From Verrucosispora sioxanthis (lineage in GTDB: Bacteria; Actinomycetota; Actinomycetes; Mycobacteriales; Micromonosporaceae): a stretch of DNA of 64,000 nucleotides. How positions within the stretch are numbered: the stretch's first letter is position 1; every line of letters starts with the position of its first letter. Positions 25,524-35,785 of the stretch are shown here, one piece after another. The notes under the pieces are model-generated. The model had not been told where the DNA came from, made no database searches, and saw only the letters and a program-made list of their open reading frames with translations. The stretch is from the NCBI RefSeq assembly GCF_010560025.1, contig NZ_SAIY01000001.1, positions 682,001-746,000 on the forward strand, in the 5' to 3' direction. The position numbers and the translations under genes are program-made.

Positions 25524-28354
25524 CGTGCCTCCCCTCGCTGGCCGGCGAGCCCGCCCCCGGACCCGCCGGCCGTCTCGATGTGCCGGTCCACCTCGGCGCC
25601 GAGGCTGCGCAGCACGTCCAGCGCCAGACCGATCACCACCAGGTAGACGCCGACGTCGAAGAAGAGGGAGGTGACCAGGTAGAAGTGACCGATCAGGGGC
25701 AGCCAGAGGTCGACCCTGGTGCTCTCCAGCACCGTGCCGTCGGCGATCAGGGAGACCACGCCGCCGCCGACCGACAGCAGCAGGCCGGCACCGAGCACGG
25801 TGCCGGCACCGATCGGTGCCGCCTCGACCAACTCGTACCGGCCACCGGCGAGATACCGCATGGTCAGCGCGAGGCTGGCCACCAGCCCTCCGGCGAAGCC
25901 GCCACCGGGCGCGTTGTGCCCGGAGAAGAGCAGGTAGAGCGAGAACAGGACCGCGGTGTGCGAGATCAGTCGGGTGACCACCTCCAGCACGATCGATCGT
26001 TGCCGTTCGTGCAGCGTCGCCCCGCCACGCAGCCAGACCGCCCGACCTGCGGGCGCGTCGTCCTCGGCGACCTCGCGGCGACGGGGACGGGGCCCGGTAC
26101 GGGACCGGTGGAAGATCAGACTCGCCACTCCGGTGGCCGCCGCCACCAGCACCGCCATCTCCCCCAGGGTGTCCCAGGCGCGGATGTCCACCAGGGTCAC
26201 GTTGACCACGTTGCGTCCGTGCCCCTCCTCGACCGCCAGGTGCGGGAACTCCTCGGAGATGGACCGCGCCTGCCGGGCCGCCGCGGCACCGACAGCCAGC
26301 GCGGCCACGGTCGTACCGACGATCACGCCGATCGCCCGCCGGATCCACCGACTGCGCCGCAGCGGCCGGGTCGAGAACCGTTCGGGGAGTCGGCGCAGCA
26401 CCAGCACGAAGATCGCGATGGTCATCGTCTCCACGAGGAACTGGGTCAGCGCCAGGTCGGGCGCGCCGTAGAGCACGAACAGCATCGCGGTGCCGTAACC
26501 GGTCATGCCGACCAGCAGCATCGCGGTCAGCCGCCGGGTGGCGCCCACGGCGAGCAGGGCGGCGACGCAGACCACCAGCAGCACCACCGGCTGCGCGGGA
26601 GTGGCCCACAGCTCCAGCGGCTGTTCCCAGGGCTCGATGAGGAACACCGCCCCGCCCGGCACCGCGGCCAGCACGATCAGGATGAGGCCGAGGTACTGCG
26701 GCAGCGATCCTCGCTGGGTGACGCTGGTGACGTTCAACGCGACCCGGTCGAAGCGGTGGGTGGTCCACTCGTACCCCTGTTGGCCGGTGACCGGCCATCG
26801 CAGCCGGGCCAGCACCGGGGCCAGCGGGCCGCGCAGCGCGAACAGCGCGGTGCCACCCACCAGCGCCAGCGCGGACAGGCCGAGCGCCGGGGTGAGCCCG
26901 TGCCACAGGGCCAGGTGTTTCCCGACGGCGCCGAAGAGTTCGGGATACGGGCGGAGCAGATGGTCCAGCGCTCCGGCGGCCGGGCCCGCGACGAGCCCGA
27001 CGACGGCCAGCAGGGCCGGTGGGGCCAGCAGCGACGGGGCGATCCGTCCCAGGTCGGTGGCGTCGGCGCCGGGGCGGTCGGCGAACGCGCCCCAGATGAA
27101 CCTGATGCTGTACGCGACGGTGAGCACGGTGCCGACGACGAGCACCGCCAGCACCAGTGGCTGGTCGGCGAAGGCGGCGAACACAGCCTCCTTGGCGACG
27201 AAGCCGAACAGCGGTGGCAGCCCGGCCATCGAGGCGGCGGCGAGCACGGCCACCCCGGTCAGCACCGGTGCGGTGCGCCGCAGTCCCGACAACTCGCGCA
27301 GGTCACGGGTCCCGGCGCCATGGTCGATCACACCGACCACGAGGAACAGCGCCGCCTTGAACAACGCGTGGGCGAGCAGCATGGCGACACCGGCGAGCGC
27401 GGCGTCCGCGGTGCCCACCCCGACGACCACCGTCAGCAGTCCGAGCTGGCTGACCGTGCCGTAGGCGAGCAGCAGCTTCAGGTCGGTCTGCCGCAGTGCC
27501 GCCCAGCCGCCCACCAGCATGGTGGCCAGGCCGGCGATCAGCACCACCGGACGCCACGGGCCGACCACGGCGAGCACCGGGGTGAGCAGGCCGAGCAGGT
27601 AGACGCCGGCCTTCACCATCGCGGCCGCGTGCAGGTACGCGCTGACCGGTGTCGGTGCGGCCATCGCCACCGGCAGCCACGAGGTGAACGGCAGCACCGC
27701 CGACTTCGACAGCGCACCGAGCAGGATCAGCAGCACCGCGACGACCAGGTACGCCCCGCCGGGCAGCGGTCGCTGGGCCAGCTCGGACCAGCGGTAGGTG
27801 CCGGCGTGGTGACCGAGTATGAGGAACCCGACAAGCATGGCCAGACCGCCGAGGGTGGTCACGGTCAGCGCCTGGGCCGCGGCCCAACGGCTCGACCGCC
27901 GTTCGGTGCTGTGACCGATCAGCAGGTACGAGAAGACGGTGGTGAGTTCCCAGCAGACGTAGAGCAGCAGCAGATCGTCGGCGAGGACCAGCCCGAGCAT
28001 CGCGCCGGCGAAGGCGACAAGCACACCGGCGAACCGTGAGTTGCCGAGCGCGTCGGGCGGGAAGTACCGGGCGCTGTAGCCGAGCACCAGCGCGCCCACC
28101 CCGCCCACCAGCAGGGTCATCAGCCAGGACAGGGTGGTCATCCGCAGCGCGAGGTCCAACCCCAGTTCCCGGATCCACGGGTAGGTCTCGACGACCGCAC
28201 CGCCACGCGTCACGTCGGGTGTGCGTACCAGCGCCCAGCCGAAGGCGGCCGCCGGCACCAACGCCAGCAGGTAACAGGCGCGCGGACCCCACCGGCGAAC
28301 CAGCAGCGGTGCCGCGACGGCCGCCACGAGGTGCAGGATGAGCAGTACGAGCAC
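25520..28354 (-). CDS. mrpA: Fused Mrp/Mnh antiporter subunits A and B
   Basis: This is the first and largest gene of the antiporter operon, 944 aa. The NuoL-like MrpA part (about residues 1-760) has the catalytic Glu in LLYVCWELTTVFSYLL, Lys in GALSKSAVLPFTSWLP and the MVKAGVYLLGLL helix. The MnhB domain is fused at the C-terminus (about 790-930), with HTAVLFSLYLLFSGHNAPGG. The complex swaps external H+ for internal Na+ or K+, giving alkali and salt tolerance and pH control. Seven subunits come from six genes, all coupled by 4-bp overlaps except C-D. Translation starts at GTG. Confidence 0.94.
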   Translation of the reverse strand: MLVLLILHLVAAVAAPLLVRRWGPRACYLLALVPAAAFGWALVRTPDVTRGGAVVETYPWIRELGLDLALRMTTLSWLMTLLVGGVGALVLGYSARYFPPDALGNSRFAGVLVAFAGAMLGLVLADDLLLLYVCWELTTVFSYLLIGHSTERRSSRWAAAQALTVTTLGGLAMLVGFLILGHHAGTYRWSELAQRPLPGGAYLVVAVLLILLGALSKSAVLPFTSWLPVAMAAPTPVSAYLHAAAMVKAGVYLLGLLTPVLAVVGPWRPVVLIAGLATMLVGGWAALRQTDLKLLLAYGTVSQLGLLTVVVGVGTADAALAGVAMLLAHALFKAALFLVVGVIDHGAGTRDLRELSGLRRTAPVLTGVAVLAAASMAGLPPLFGFVAKEAVFAAFADQPLVLAVLVVGTVLTVAYSIRFIWGAFADRPGADATDLGRIAPSLLAPPALLAVVGLVAGPAAGALDHLLRPYPELFGAVGKHLALWHGLTPALGLSALALVGGTALFALRGPLAPVLARLRWPVTGQQGYEWTTHRFDRVALNVTSVTQRGSLPQYLGLILIVLAAVPGGAVFLIEPWEQPLELWATPAQPVVLLVVCVAALLAVGATRRLTAMLLVGMTGYGTAMLFVLYGAPDLALTQFLVETMTIAIFVLVLRRLPERFSTRPLRRSRWIRRAIGVIVGTTVAALAVGAAAARQARSISEEFPHLAVEEGHGRNVVNVTLVDIRAWDTLGEMAVLVAAATGVASLIFHRSRTGPRPRRREVAEDDAPAGRAVWLRGGATLHERQRSIVLEVVTRLISHTAVLFSLYLLFSGHNAPGGGFAGGLVASLALTMRYLAGGRYELVEAAPIGAGTVLGAGLLLSVGGGVVSLIADGTVLESTRVDLWLPLIGHFYLVTSLFFDVGVYLVVIGLALDVLRSLGAEVDRHIETAGGSGGGLAGQRGEAR

Positions 28355-28501
28355 GCGCGCTCCCGGTCGAGGTGGCCGCGACGCCCCACGGGGGTTGGGG
28401 GTCTAGCAGCGATCAGACGACAGATCGGCGCGCTATGGACGCTTTTTCCGAGATAAAAACACTTTCGCCGTCAATACGGCTAAACGTGGGGGAAGGCCGA
28501 A

Positions 28502-28882
28502 TCAGCTGTGCGCGGCAACATCCGTCGGGGCGCTTTCGCCGCCGCGTACCGGACGCCCCTCGACCACCAGGTCCGCCCGGCCAAGTTGAGAGGCGGCCTT
28601 GTTGACCAGTCGCTGCGCGGCGGCCAGGGACCGCACGGACAACAACCGCCCGCGGCTTTCCCGACGCAGGACGAAGTAGTGCACGGCGGCCCGCACCTGG
28701 GCACGGTCGGCCGCGCTGGCCTGCGCGGTGGAGACGACCAGTTCGCGCAGGCAACTGGCGAGCCGCTCGGCCAACTCGAGATCCGCGCCGTGCAGCCCGG
28801 CACGCAGGGCGGTGACGTGGCTGTCGACCTTGCGGATCAGGATGTCGGTGCCGGGCCCCGAACTCCGCTCCTCGACGGCCAT
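28502..28882 (-). CDS. Hypothetical protein, helical, 126 aa
   Basis: I do not recognise this gene. It is soluble, Ala/Arg-rich and probably all helical, with segments such as ELAERLASCLRELVVST and LAAAQRLVNKAASQL. The ATG at 28882 is chosen because GGAGGGA lies about 6 nt upstream; a GTG five codons earlier would overlap that site. It lies 147 bp upstream of the mrp operon on the same strand, with its own AT-richer promoter region containing a perfect palindrome (28952-28968). Confidence 0.65.
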   Translation of the reverse strand: MAVEERSSGPGTDILIRKVDSHVTALRAGLHGADLELAERLASCLRELVVSTAQASAADRAQVRAAVHYFVLRRESRGRLLSVRSLAAAQRLVNKAASQLGRADLVVEGRPVRGGESAPTDVAAHS

Positions 28883-28951
28883 CCGACTTCCCTCCACCGC
28901 TCGCCCACGACCCGGGTGAAGTTACTTTATGTTGCCCCGCAAGAGCAAGCA

Positions 28952-28968
28952 GTTAAGTAAGACTTAAC
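28952..28968. promoter_or_regulatory. Perfect 7-3-7 palindrome between the hypothetical gene and lhr
   Basis: GTTAAGTAAGACTTAAC consists of GTTAAGT and its exact complement around a 3-bp centre, within an unusually AT-rich pocket. It lies about 70 bp before the hypothetical gene and about 95 bp before lhr. It looks like an operator for a dimeric regulator; the regulator is unknown. Confidence 0.5.
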
Positions 28969-29063
28969 GGATTCTCGGCGCAAGTCACCTGAAACGCCTT
29001 AACACCACATACTCGCCTGGCTCGCGGCGGATGAATGTCGGTGCCCGGGGGCAGGATGGGTTC

Positions 29064-32000
29064 GTGGCGGACTCCAGCACGGCCTCCGGCGAGGGGGTGC
29101 TCTCCCGGTTCGGGCCGGCGACCCGGGAGTGGTTCGGTGCGGCGTTCGCCGCGCCGACGGCGGCGCAGGCCGGTGCCTGGAACGCGGTGGCCGCCGGCCG
29201 GCACGCCCTGGTCGTGGCGCCCACCGGTTCCGGCAAGACGCTCGCGGCGTTCCTGTGGTCACTCGACCGGCTCTCCCGCGAGACCGCCCCGGCCGATCCT
29301 CGACGACGCTGCCGGGTGCTCTACGTCAGCCCGCTCAAGGCGCTCGCGGTCGACGTCGAACGCAACCTGCGCGCCCCCCTCACGGGAATCCGGCAGGCCG
29401 CCACCCGGCTCGCCCTACCCCCGCCGGAGATCACCGTCGGGATGCGCACCGGCGACACTCCCGCCGACGAGCGGCGGGCCTTCGCCCGCACCCCGCCGGA
29501 CATCCTCATCACCACGCCGGAGTCGCTGTTCCTACTGCTCACCTCGGCCGCGCGGGACTCGCTGCGTGGTGTGGAGACCGTGATCGTCGACGAGGTGCAC
29601 GCGGTCGCCGGCACCAAACGGGGTGCCCATCTGGCGCTCTCCCTGGAACGGCTCGACGAACTGCTGCCTGCTCCGGCACAGCGCATCGGGCTCTCCGCCA
29701 CCGTCCGGCCGCTGGACGAGTGCGCCCGTTTCCTCGGCGGCGCCCGCCCGGTCGAGGTGGTGGCCCCGGCGACCGCCAAGACGATCGAGGTCAGCGTCCA
29801 GGTGCCGGTGGAGGACATGACCCGCCTCGACGAGCAGCCGACGCCGGAGGACGATCTCGCCGGTCCACGCACGGCATCCATCTGGCCGGCCGTGGAGGAG
29901 CGGGTCTTCGCCCTGATCAGGGCGCACCGCTCGACGATCGTCTTCACCAACTCCCGGCGCAGCGCCGAACGTCTCTGCGCCCGGCTCAACGAGTTGGCCG
30001 CCGACGAGACGGCCACGGCTGCGTCACCCGCGACCGGCCCGGCGGCTCGGACACCTGCCGAGATGATGGCCCAGGCCGGCGCGGTGTCCGGTGCGCCGCC
30101 GGTGATCGCCCGGGCGCACCACGGCAGCGTCTCCCGGGAGGAGCGCCGGCAGATCGAGGAGGCGCTGAAGGCGGGCCGGTTGCCCGCGGTGGTGGCCACC
30201 TCCAGTCTCGAACTCGGCATCGACATGGGCGCGGTCGACCTGGTCGTGCAGATCGAGGCACCGCCGAGCGTGGCCGCCGGCCTGCAACGGGTCGGCCGGG
30301 CCGGGCACCAGGTCGGCGCGGTGTCGCGCGGGGTGGTCCTGCCCAAGCACCGCGGCGACCTGCTCTCCTGCGCGGTGGTCGCCGAGCGGATGGGCGAGGC
30401 GGCCATCGAGGAGCTGCGCCATCCCCGCAACCCGCTGGACGTGCTCGCCCAGCAGGTCGTCGCGATGGTCGCGCTGGACGAGTGGCGGGTCGGCGACCTG
30501 GCGACCGTCGTCCGTCGGGCCGCACCCTTCGCCGAGCTGCCCGACTCCGCGCTGCACGCCGTACTGGACATGCTCTCCGGCCGCTACCCGTCCACCGCCT
30601 TCGCCGAGCTTCGTCCCCGCCTGGTCTGGGATCGCGCCACCGACGTGCTCACCGGCCGTCCCGGCGCCCAGCGACTCGCGGTGACAAGTGGCGGCACCAT
30701 CCCCGACCGGGGGCTGTTCGGCGTCTTCCTGGCCGGGGCGGAACGGGCCGCCCGGGTCGGCGAGCTGGACGAGGAGATGGTCTACGAGTCCCGGGTCGGT
30801 GACATCTTCCTGCTCGGTTCCTCGTCCTGGCGGATCGAGGAGATCACGCCCGACCGCGTGCTGGTCTCCCCGGCACCCGGGCAGGCGGCGAAGATGCCGT
30901 TCTGGAAGGGCGACCAGCCGGGCCGGCCGGTGGAACTGGGCCGGGCGATCGGTGCCCGGGTGCGGGCCCTGCTCCGGCAGGACACCGAGCAGGCCACGGC
31001 CGCGCTGCGGGCCACCGGGTTGGACGACTGGGCCGCCGGGAACCTGCTGACCTACCTGCACGAGCAGCGGGCGGCGACCCGGGCCCTGCCGGACGACCGG
31101 ACGGTGGTCGTCGAACGCTTCCGCGACGAGCTGGGTGACTGGCGACTGGCCGTGCACAGCGTCCTGGGCGCCCGGGTCAACGCACCGTGGGCGTTGGCCA
31201 TCGGCCGTCGGCTCGCCGAGCGCTACGGGGTCGACGCGCAGGTGATGCCCGCCGACGACGGGATCGTGGTCCGGCTGCCGGACACCGCCGACACCCCGCC
31301 CGGTGCCGACGTGGTGGCCTTCGACCCGGAGGAGATCGCCCAACTGGTGGAGGAGTCGGTGGGCACCTCGACGCTGTTCGCCGCGCGGTTCCGGGAGTGC
31401 GCCGCCCGGTCGCTGCTGCTGCCCCGCCGCGATCCGCGCCGCCGCCAGCCGCTGTGGCAACAGCGGCAACGCGCCGCCCAACTGCTCGACGTGGCCCGCG
31501 AGTACGCCGACTTCCCGGTCACCTTGGAGGCGGCGCGGGAGTGCCTGCAGGATGTCTTCGACCTGCCCGCCCTGACCGAGGTGATGCGTGACCTGGCCGG
31601 CCGCCGGGTGCGCCTGGTCGAGGTGGAGAGCGCCCGGCCGTCCCCGTTCGCCCGCTCGCTGCTGTTCGGCTACGTCGGTGCCTTCCTCTACGAGGGCGAC
31701 GCCCCGCTGGCCGAACGCCGGGCCGCTGCCCTCACCCTGGACTCGGCCCTGCTCGGTGAGTTGCTCGGCCGGGTCGACCTGCGCGAGCTGCTCGACCCGG
31801 CGGTGCTCGCCGAGACCGAACGGCAACTGCGCTGGCTGACCCCGCAACGCCGGGCACGCGATGCCGAGGACGTGATCGAACTGCTCCGACAGCTCGGCGA
31901 CCTGAGCGCCGCCGAGTTGGCCGAGCGCGGGGTACCCGAGGCGTGGCTCACCGACCTGGCCGCCGCCCGGCGGGTGCTGCGGGTTCGCATCGCCGGTCAG

Positions 32001-33633
32001 GAACGCTGGGTCGGCGTCGAGGATGCCGGCCGGCTGCGGGACGCTCTCGGCGTGGCCCTGCCGGTCGGTGTCGCCGAGGCGTACCTCGAACCGGTCACCG
32101 ACCCGCTCGGCGACCTGGTGGCCCGGTACGCCCGCACCCACACCCCGTTCACGGCCGCAAGTTGCGCGGCCCGGTTCGGGCTCGGCGTCTTCGTGGTCGA
32201 GCAGGCGCTGCGCCGGCTGGCCGCCGCAGGCCGGGTGGTCTCCGGCGAGTTCACCCCGGACACGGCCGGCACCCAGTGGTGCGACGCCGAGGTGCTGCGC
32301 CTGCTGCGCCGCCGTTCCCTCGCCGCGCTCCGCCGCGAGATCGAACCGGTGCCACCGCAGGCCCTGGCCACCTTCCTGCCCCGCTGGCAGCAGGTGGGCT
32401 CCGCGGCGCGCGGTGTGGAGGCGGTGGCCGCGACGGTCGAGCAGTTGCAGGGCGCCTCGGTGCCCGCGTCGGCGCTGGAACGGCTGGTGCTGCCCGCCCG
32501 GGTCGCCGACTACTCCCCCGCCCAGCTCGACGAGCTGTGCGCCAGCGGTGAGGTGCTGTGGGCCGGCGCGGGGGCGATCTCCGGTGGGGACGGCTGGGTC
32601 AGCCTGGCGTACGCCGACTCGGCTGCCCTGCTGCTCCCGCCGCCGGACGAGACCCTCACGAGTACGCCCCTGCACGACGCGGTGCTGGACGCGCTCGACG
32701 CCGGGCAGGCCCTGTTCTTCCGGCCGTTGGCCGACCGGGTCGGCGCCACCGACGACGCCGAGCTGACCGCCGTCATCTGGGACCTGGTCTGGGCCGGTCA
32801 CCTCACCAACGACACCCTGGCTCCGCTGCGGGCGGTCCTCGGCGCCGGTGGCGCCCACCGCGCCCACCCGACCGCCGCCCGCAGCCGTTACCGCCGACCG
32901 GGACGGGTGGCGCTGCCGAGTCGCGGTGGCCCGCCGACGGTGGCCGGACGCTGGTCCCGGCTGCCGGCGCGAGACACCGACCCGACCCGCCGCGCCGCCG
33001 CCCTCGCCGACGTGCTGCTCGAACGGCACGGTGTGCTGACCCGGGGTGCGGTCGTGGCCGAGCAGGTGGCGGGCGGCTTCGCGGCCGTCTACCCGGTGCT
33101 GTCCGCGCTGGAGGGCGCGGCGCGGCCCGGCGGGGATACTTCGTCGACGGGCTGGGCGCGGCGCAGTTCGCGGTGCCGGGCGCGGTGGACCGGATCCGCG
33201 CCGGTGCCGATCCACTCGACGGTGGCCGGCCCCGGGGCGGGGCCACGGTGGTGCTGGCCGCCACCGACCCGGCGAACCCGTACGGCGCGGCGCTGCCCTG
33301 GCCGGAGCGGGCCGTCGACTCCGGTGACGCGGCATCGCCACCGACCAGCGGGCACCGGGCGGGTCGCAAGGCCGGGGCACTGGTCGTGCTGGTCGAGGGC
33401 GGGTTGGCGCTCTACGTGGAGCGGGGTGGACGGACGCTGCTGTCCTTCACCGACGACGTCGACGTGCTGGCCGCGGCCGGCAAGGCGCTCGCCGACGCCG
33501 TCCACTCCGGCGCGCTGGGTCCGATCTCGGTGGAACGCGCCGACGGCGAGTCCGTAGGCTCGTCGCCGCTGCGCGACGCCCTGACCGCCGCCGGCTTCCG
33601 CACCACCCCCGCGGCCTCCGCCTGCGCCCCTGA
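29064..33633 (+). CDS. lhr: ATP-dependent helicase Lhr, with two frame breaks near its 3' end
   Basis: This is a large superfamily 2 helicase linked to DNA repair and stress, about 1,520 aa when read through. Helicase motifs are Walker A APTGSGKT (about residue 53), VIVDEVHAV (about 174), GLSAT, and LELGIDMGAVD with LQRVGRAGH (about 406). The Lhr-specific winged-helix and C-terminal domains follow. The frame breaks at about 33111-33135. Adding one base restores RRGYFVDGLGAAQFAVPGA and VVLVEGGLALYVERGG. A second lost base in CCCCC at 33606-33610 hides the natural end, TGA at 33631. The GTG start is preferred to an ATG 11 codons upstream. A nei2-type gene lies nearby, as in mycobacteria. Confidence 0.9.
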
Positions 33634-33691
33634 CCCGCTCCGCCACCGCGCGCCAGGCGGGGCAGGACGAGGGCAGAGCGGGGTGGAGGGG

Positions 33692-34311
33692 TCAACGGAG
33701 CTTGTCGAGGACCTTCTCGTAGCGGGGGCGGTCGGCGGGCGGCGTCGGTGCCTCAAGGTAGTTGAGCACCACGGTGCCGTTGCGGTAAGCGGCTCCGCTC
33801 CACCGCTCGGCCAGGTCACCGGCGCTGCTCTCGTCGGGGAAGACGTAGACGGCCACGTTGTCGGTCACGACCAGCTCCGAACAGCCCAGACCCAGCCCGT
33901 CCGGTCCACAGTCGACGGAACGGTCGCGGACGTTGGCCGCCTTGAGCCCGGCCGCCCGGAACGCCGCCACGACCTCCCGGCCGGTCGGTTCGCCGGCCTG
34001 ACGCGGTGGTAGCTCCACCGGAGGCGGGCTCGGCGGTCGCCGTTCGGTGGTGCCGTTGGCGTTCGGCGCGGTCGGCGCCGGTCGGGGCGACGACGGCGGT
34101 ACGGCACCGCCCGTGGCGACGTCCCCGGGGCGGCGGGACTCACCGCGCCGGTCGGCGCAGTTGCGGCGCCCGGCGGGCCAGGATCCGCCGATGGTCCGCT
34201 GACGGCCGGTGCCGGAGCGGCGGCAGGCGGTCCGCCCTGGTCGGCTCCGCAGGCGGCGAGGACCCCGGTGACCATGAGCAGAACGACGGTTGGCAGCATC
34301 CGGTGACTCAC
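33692..34311 (-). CDS. Putative lipoprotein, one frame break
   Basis: The N-terminus from GTG 34311 (or ATG 34299) is a lipoprotein signal ending VTGVLAACG, followed by a Pro/Ala-rich linker. The frame breaks at about 34123-34130 in a CCCCGGGG run. One added base joins it to a C-terminal domain of about 100 residues with REVVAAFRAAGLKAANVRD, two Cys (VDCGPDGLGLGCSELV) and VAVYVFPDESSAGDLAERW. I do not recognise the domain. It should be a surface-anchored small protein. It is convergent with lhr and divergent from the SAM hydroxide adenosyltransferase-type gene. Confidence 0.7.
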
Positions 34312-34534
34312 CCACGCAGTCTGTCCAACCGGGACCGCCACCGGCAGTGGCCGGTCGGTCAGCCACGCTGTCGGCTTTCCGGCATCGCAGCGCCCACCGC
34401 ACGACTGCCGCAGACCGACGTGGTGCGGCAGCGGCGGCGCGGGTACGCGGCTGCCGGGGATCGGCGGCGAAAGCGGCGATCCCGCGCCGGCACCGTCCGC
34501 CGCGACGGCGGATACGGGCGTACGATCCGGTGCC

Positions 34535-35442
34535 GTGACCAGCAGCGCCGCCCGCGAGTCCCGACCACCGGCCGAGGTCGTCTCGCTGACCACCGACTAC
34601 GGCCTCGCCGACGGCTTCGTGGCCGCCTGCCACGGGGTGATCGCCCGCCTCGCGCCCACGCTGCGGGTCATCGACGTGACCCACCTGGTGCCGCCGGGTG
34701 ACGTCCGCCGGGGCGCGGCGGTGCTGGCCCAGACCGTGCCGCACCTGCCGCCCGGGGTGCACGTGGCGGTGGTCGACCCGGGGTCGGTACGAGCGGGCGG
34801 GGTGTCGCCCTGGGCACGCCTCAGGGTCTGCTGGTGGGCCCGGACAACGGCCTGCTGCTGGACGCCGCCGCGGCGCTCGGCGGGGTGACCGGGGCGGTGG
34901 AGCTGACCAATCCGCGCTGGCTGGCCCCACGGGTATCGGCCACCTTTCACGGACGGGACGTCTTCGCCCCGGTCGCGGCCCGCCTGGCTCGCGGTGCCCC
35001 GCTGACCGACGCCGGCCCGGCGGTCGACCCGGCGACGCTGCTACGGCTGCCCGAACCGCTGGTCCGCCGGGGGCCGGACGGGTTCGTCGCCGAGGTGCTG
35101 ACGGTGGACCACTTCGGAAACGTCCAGTTGGCCGCCCCTGCCGAGCTGCTCGACCCCCTGCCGGCGCGGGTCCGGGTGTGCCCGGCGACCGAGCCGACCG
35201 CACCCGGCGCGGACGAGGACGCCCCGGCGGGCGTCGGCGGGTGGGAGCGGGAAGCGGTGCACGGGCGTACCTTCGGAGACGCCCCGGTCGGTGCCCTGGT
35301 GGCGCACGTCGACTCGACCGGCCGGGTCGCACTCTCCGTCAACGGTGGACACGCCGCCGAACTACTCGCGGTGGATCCGGGTACGCTGCTGCGGGTCCGG
35401 GGTTACGGCGTCGTGGGGGACGCTCCCGGACAACACGGATGA
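34535..35442 (+). CDS. SAM hydroxide adenosyltransferase/hydrolase family protein, one frame break
   Basis: This is a DUF62-family protein related to fluorinase and chlorinase; most bacterial members split S-adenosylmethionine to adenosine and methionine with hydroxide. The N-terminal domain begins VVSLTTDYGLADGFVAACHG and continues VIDVTHLVPPGDVRRGA. At 34780-34784 one G is missing from a GGGG run. Restoring it gives VDPGVGTS, then GLLVGPDNGLLLDAAAAL and the C-terminal TVDHFGNVQL domain. The restored length is about 302 aa. The GTG start has TACGAT 8 nt upstream, so it may be nearly leaderless. The next gene overlaps its stop. Confidence 0.82.
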
Positions 35443-35711
35443 AGTGTCTACTGTGGAAAGCTGTCAAGGTGGATGATCGCTGGGTTCCCGCCGCTTGTCC
35501 CTGCTGCGCGTACCGGACCGGCGGCGGCACCTGCCCGGTCTGTTTCTGGACAGACGACGGTCAGGGCGACGCCGACGCGGACGTCGTACGCGGCGGGGCG
35601 AACGGGGACCTGAGCCTGTCGCACGCCCGCCTCAACTTCGCCGTCTACGGTGCCTGCCATCCCCGGTACCAGGAACTGGTGCGGACGCCGAGGCCGGAGG
35701 AGATGCCCTGA
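35439..35711 (+). CDS. Small CPCC-type cysteine-rich protein
   Basis: This 90-aa protein has the Cys_rich_CPCC pattern: CPCCAYRTGGGTCPVCFWTDDGQ, with two Cys pairs suited to metal binding and the DDGQ that typifies the family, then LSLSHARLNFAVYGAC. Its ATG overlaps the stop of the preceding gene. Function is unknown. (The first motif is given as consecutive parts CPCCAYRTGGG and TCPVCFWTDDGQ.). Confidence 0.75.
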   Translation: MKCLLWKAVKVDDRWVPAACPCCAYRTGGGTCPVCFWTDDGQGDADADVVRGGANGDLSLSHARLNFAVYGACHPRYQELVRTPRPEEMP

Positions 35712-35716
35712 ATCGG

Positions 35717-35784
35717 CCGGGCACCCGCTGACGCGGCGAGCCGGGCCGGCCTGGGAGGACGCCGACCCGGCTCGGGGTGCCGGT
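35717..35784. terminator. Nested stems between two convergent genes
   Basis: Outer arms GGCACCC (35720-35726) and GGGTGCC (35775-35781), and inner arms GAGCCGGG (35738-35745) and CCCGGCTC (35766-35773), are exact complements. The structure sits between the CPCC stop and the SH3 gene stop, so it can act as a bidirectional terminator. Confidence 0.5.
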
Positions 35785-35785
35785 A

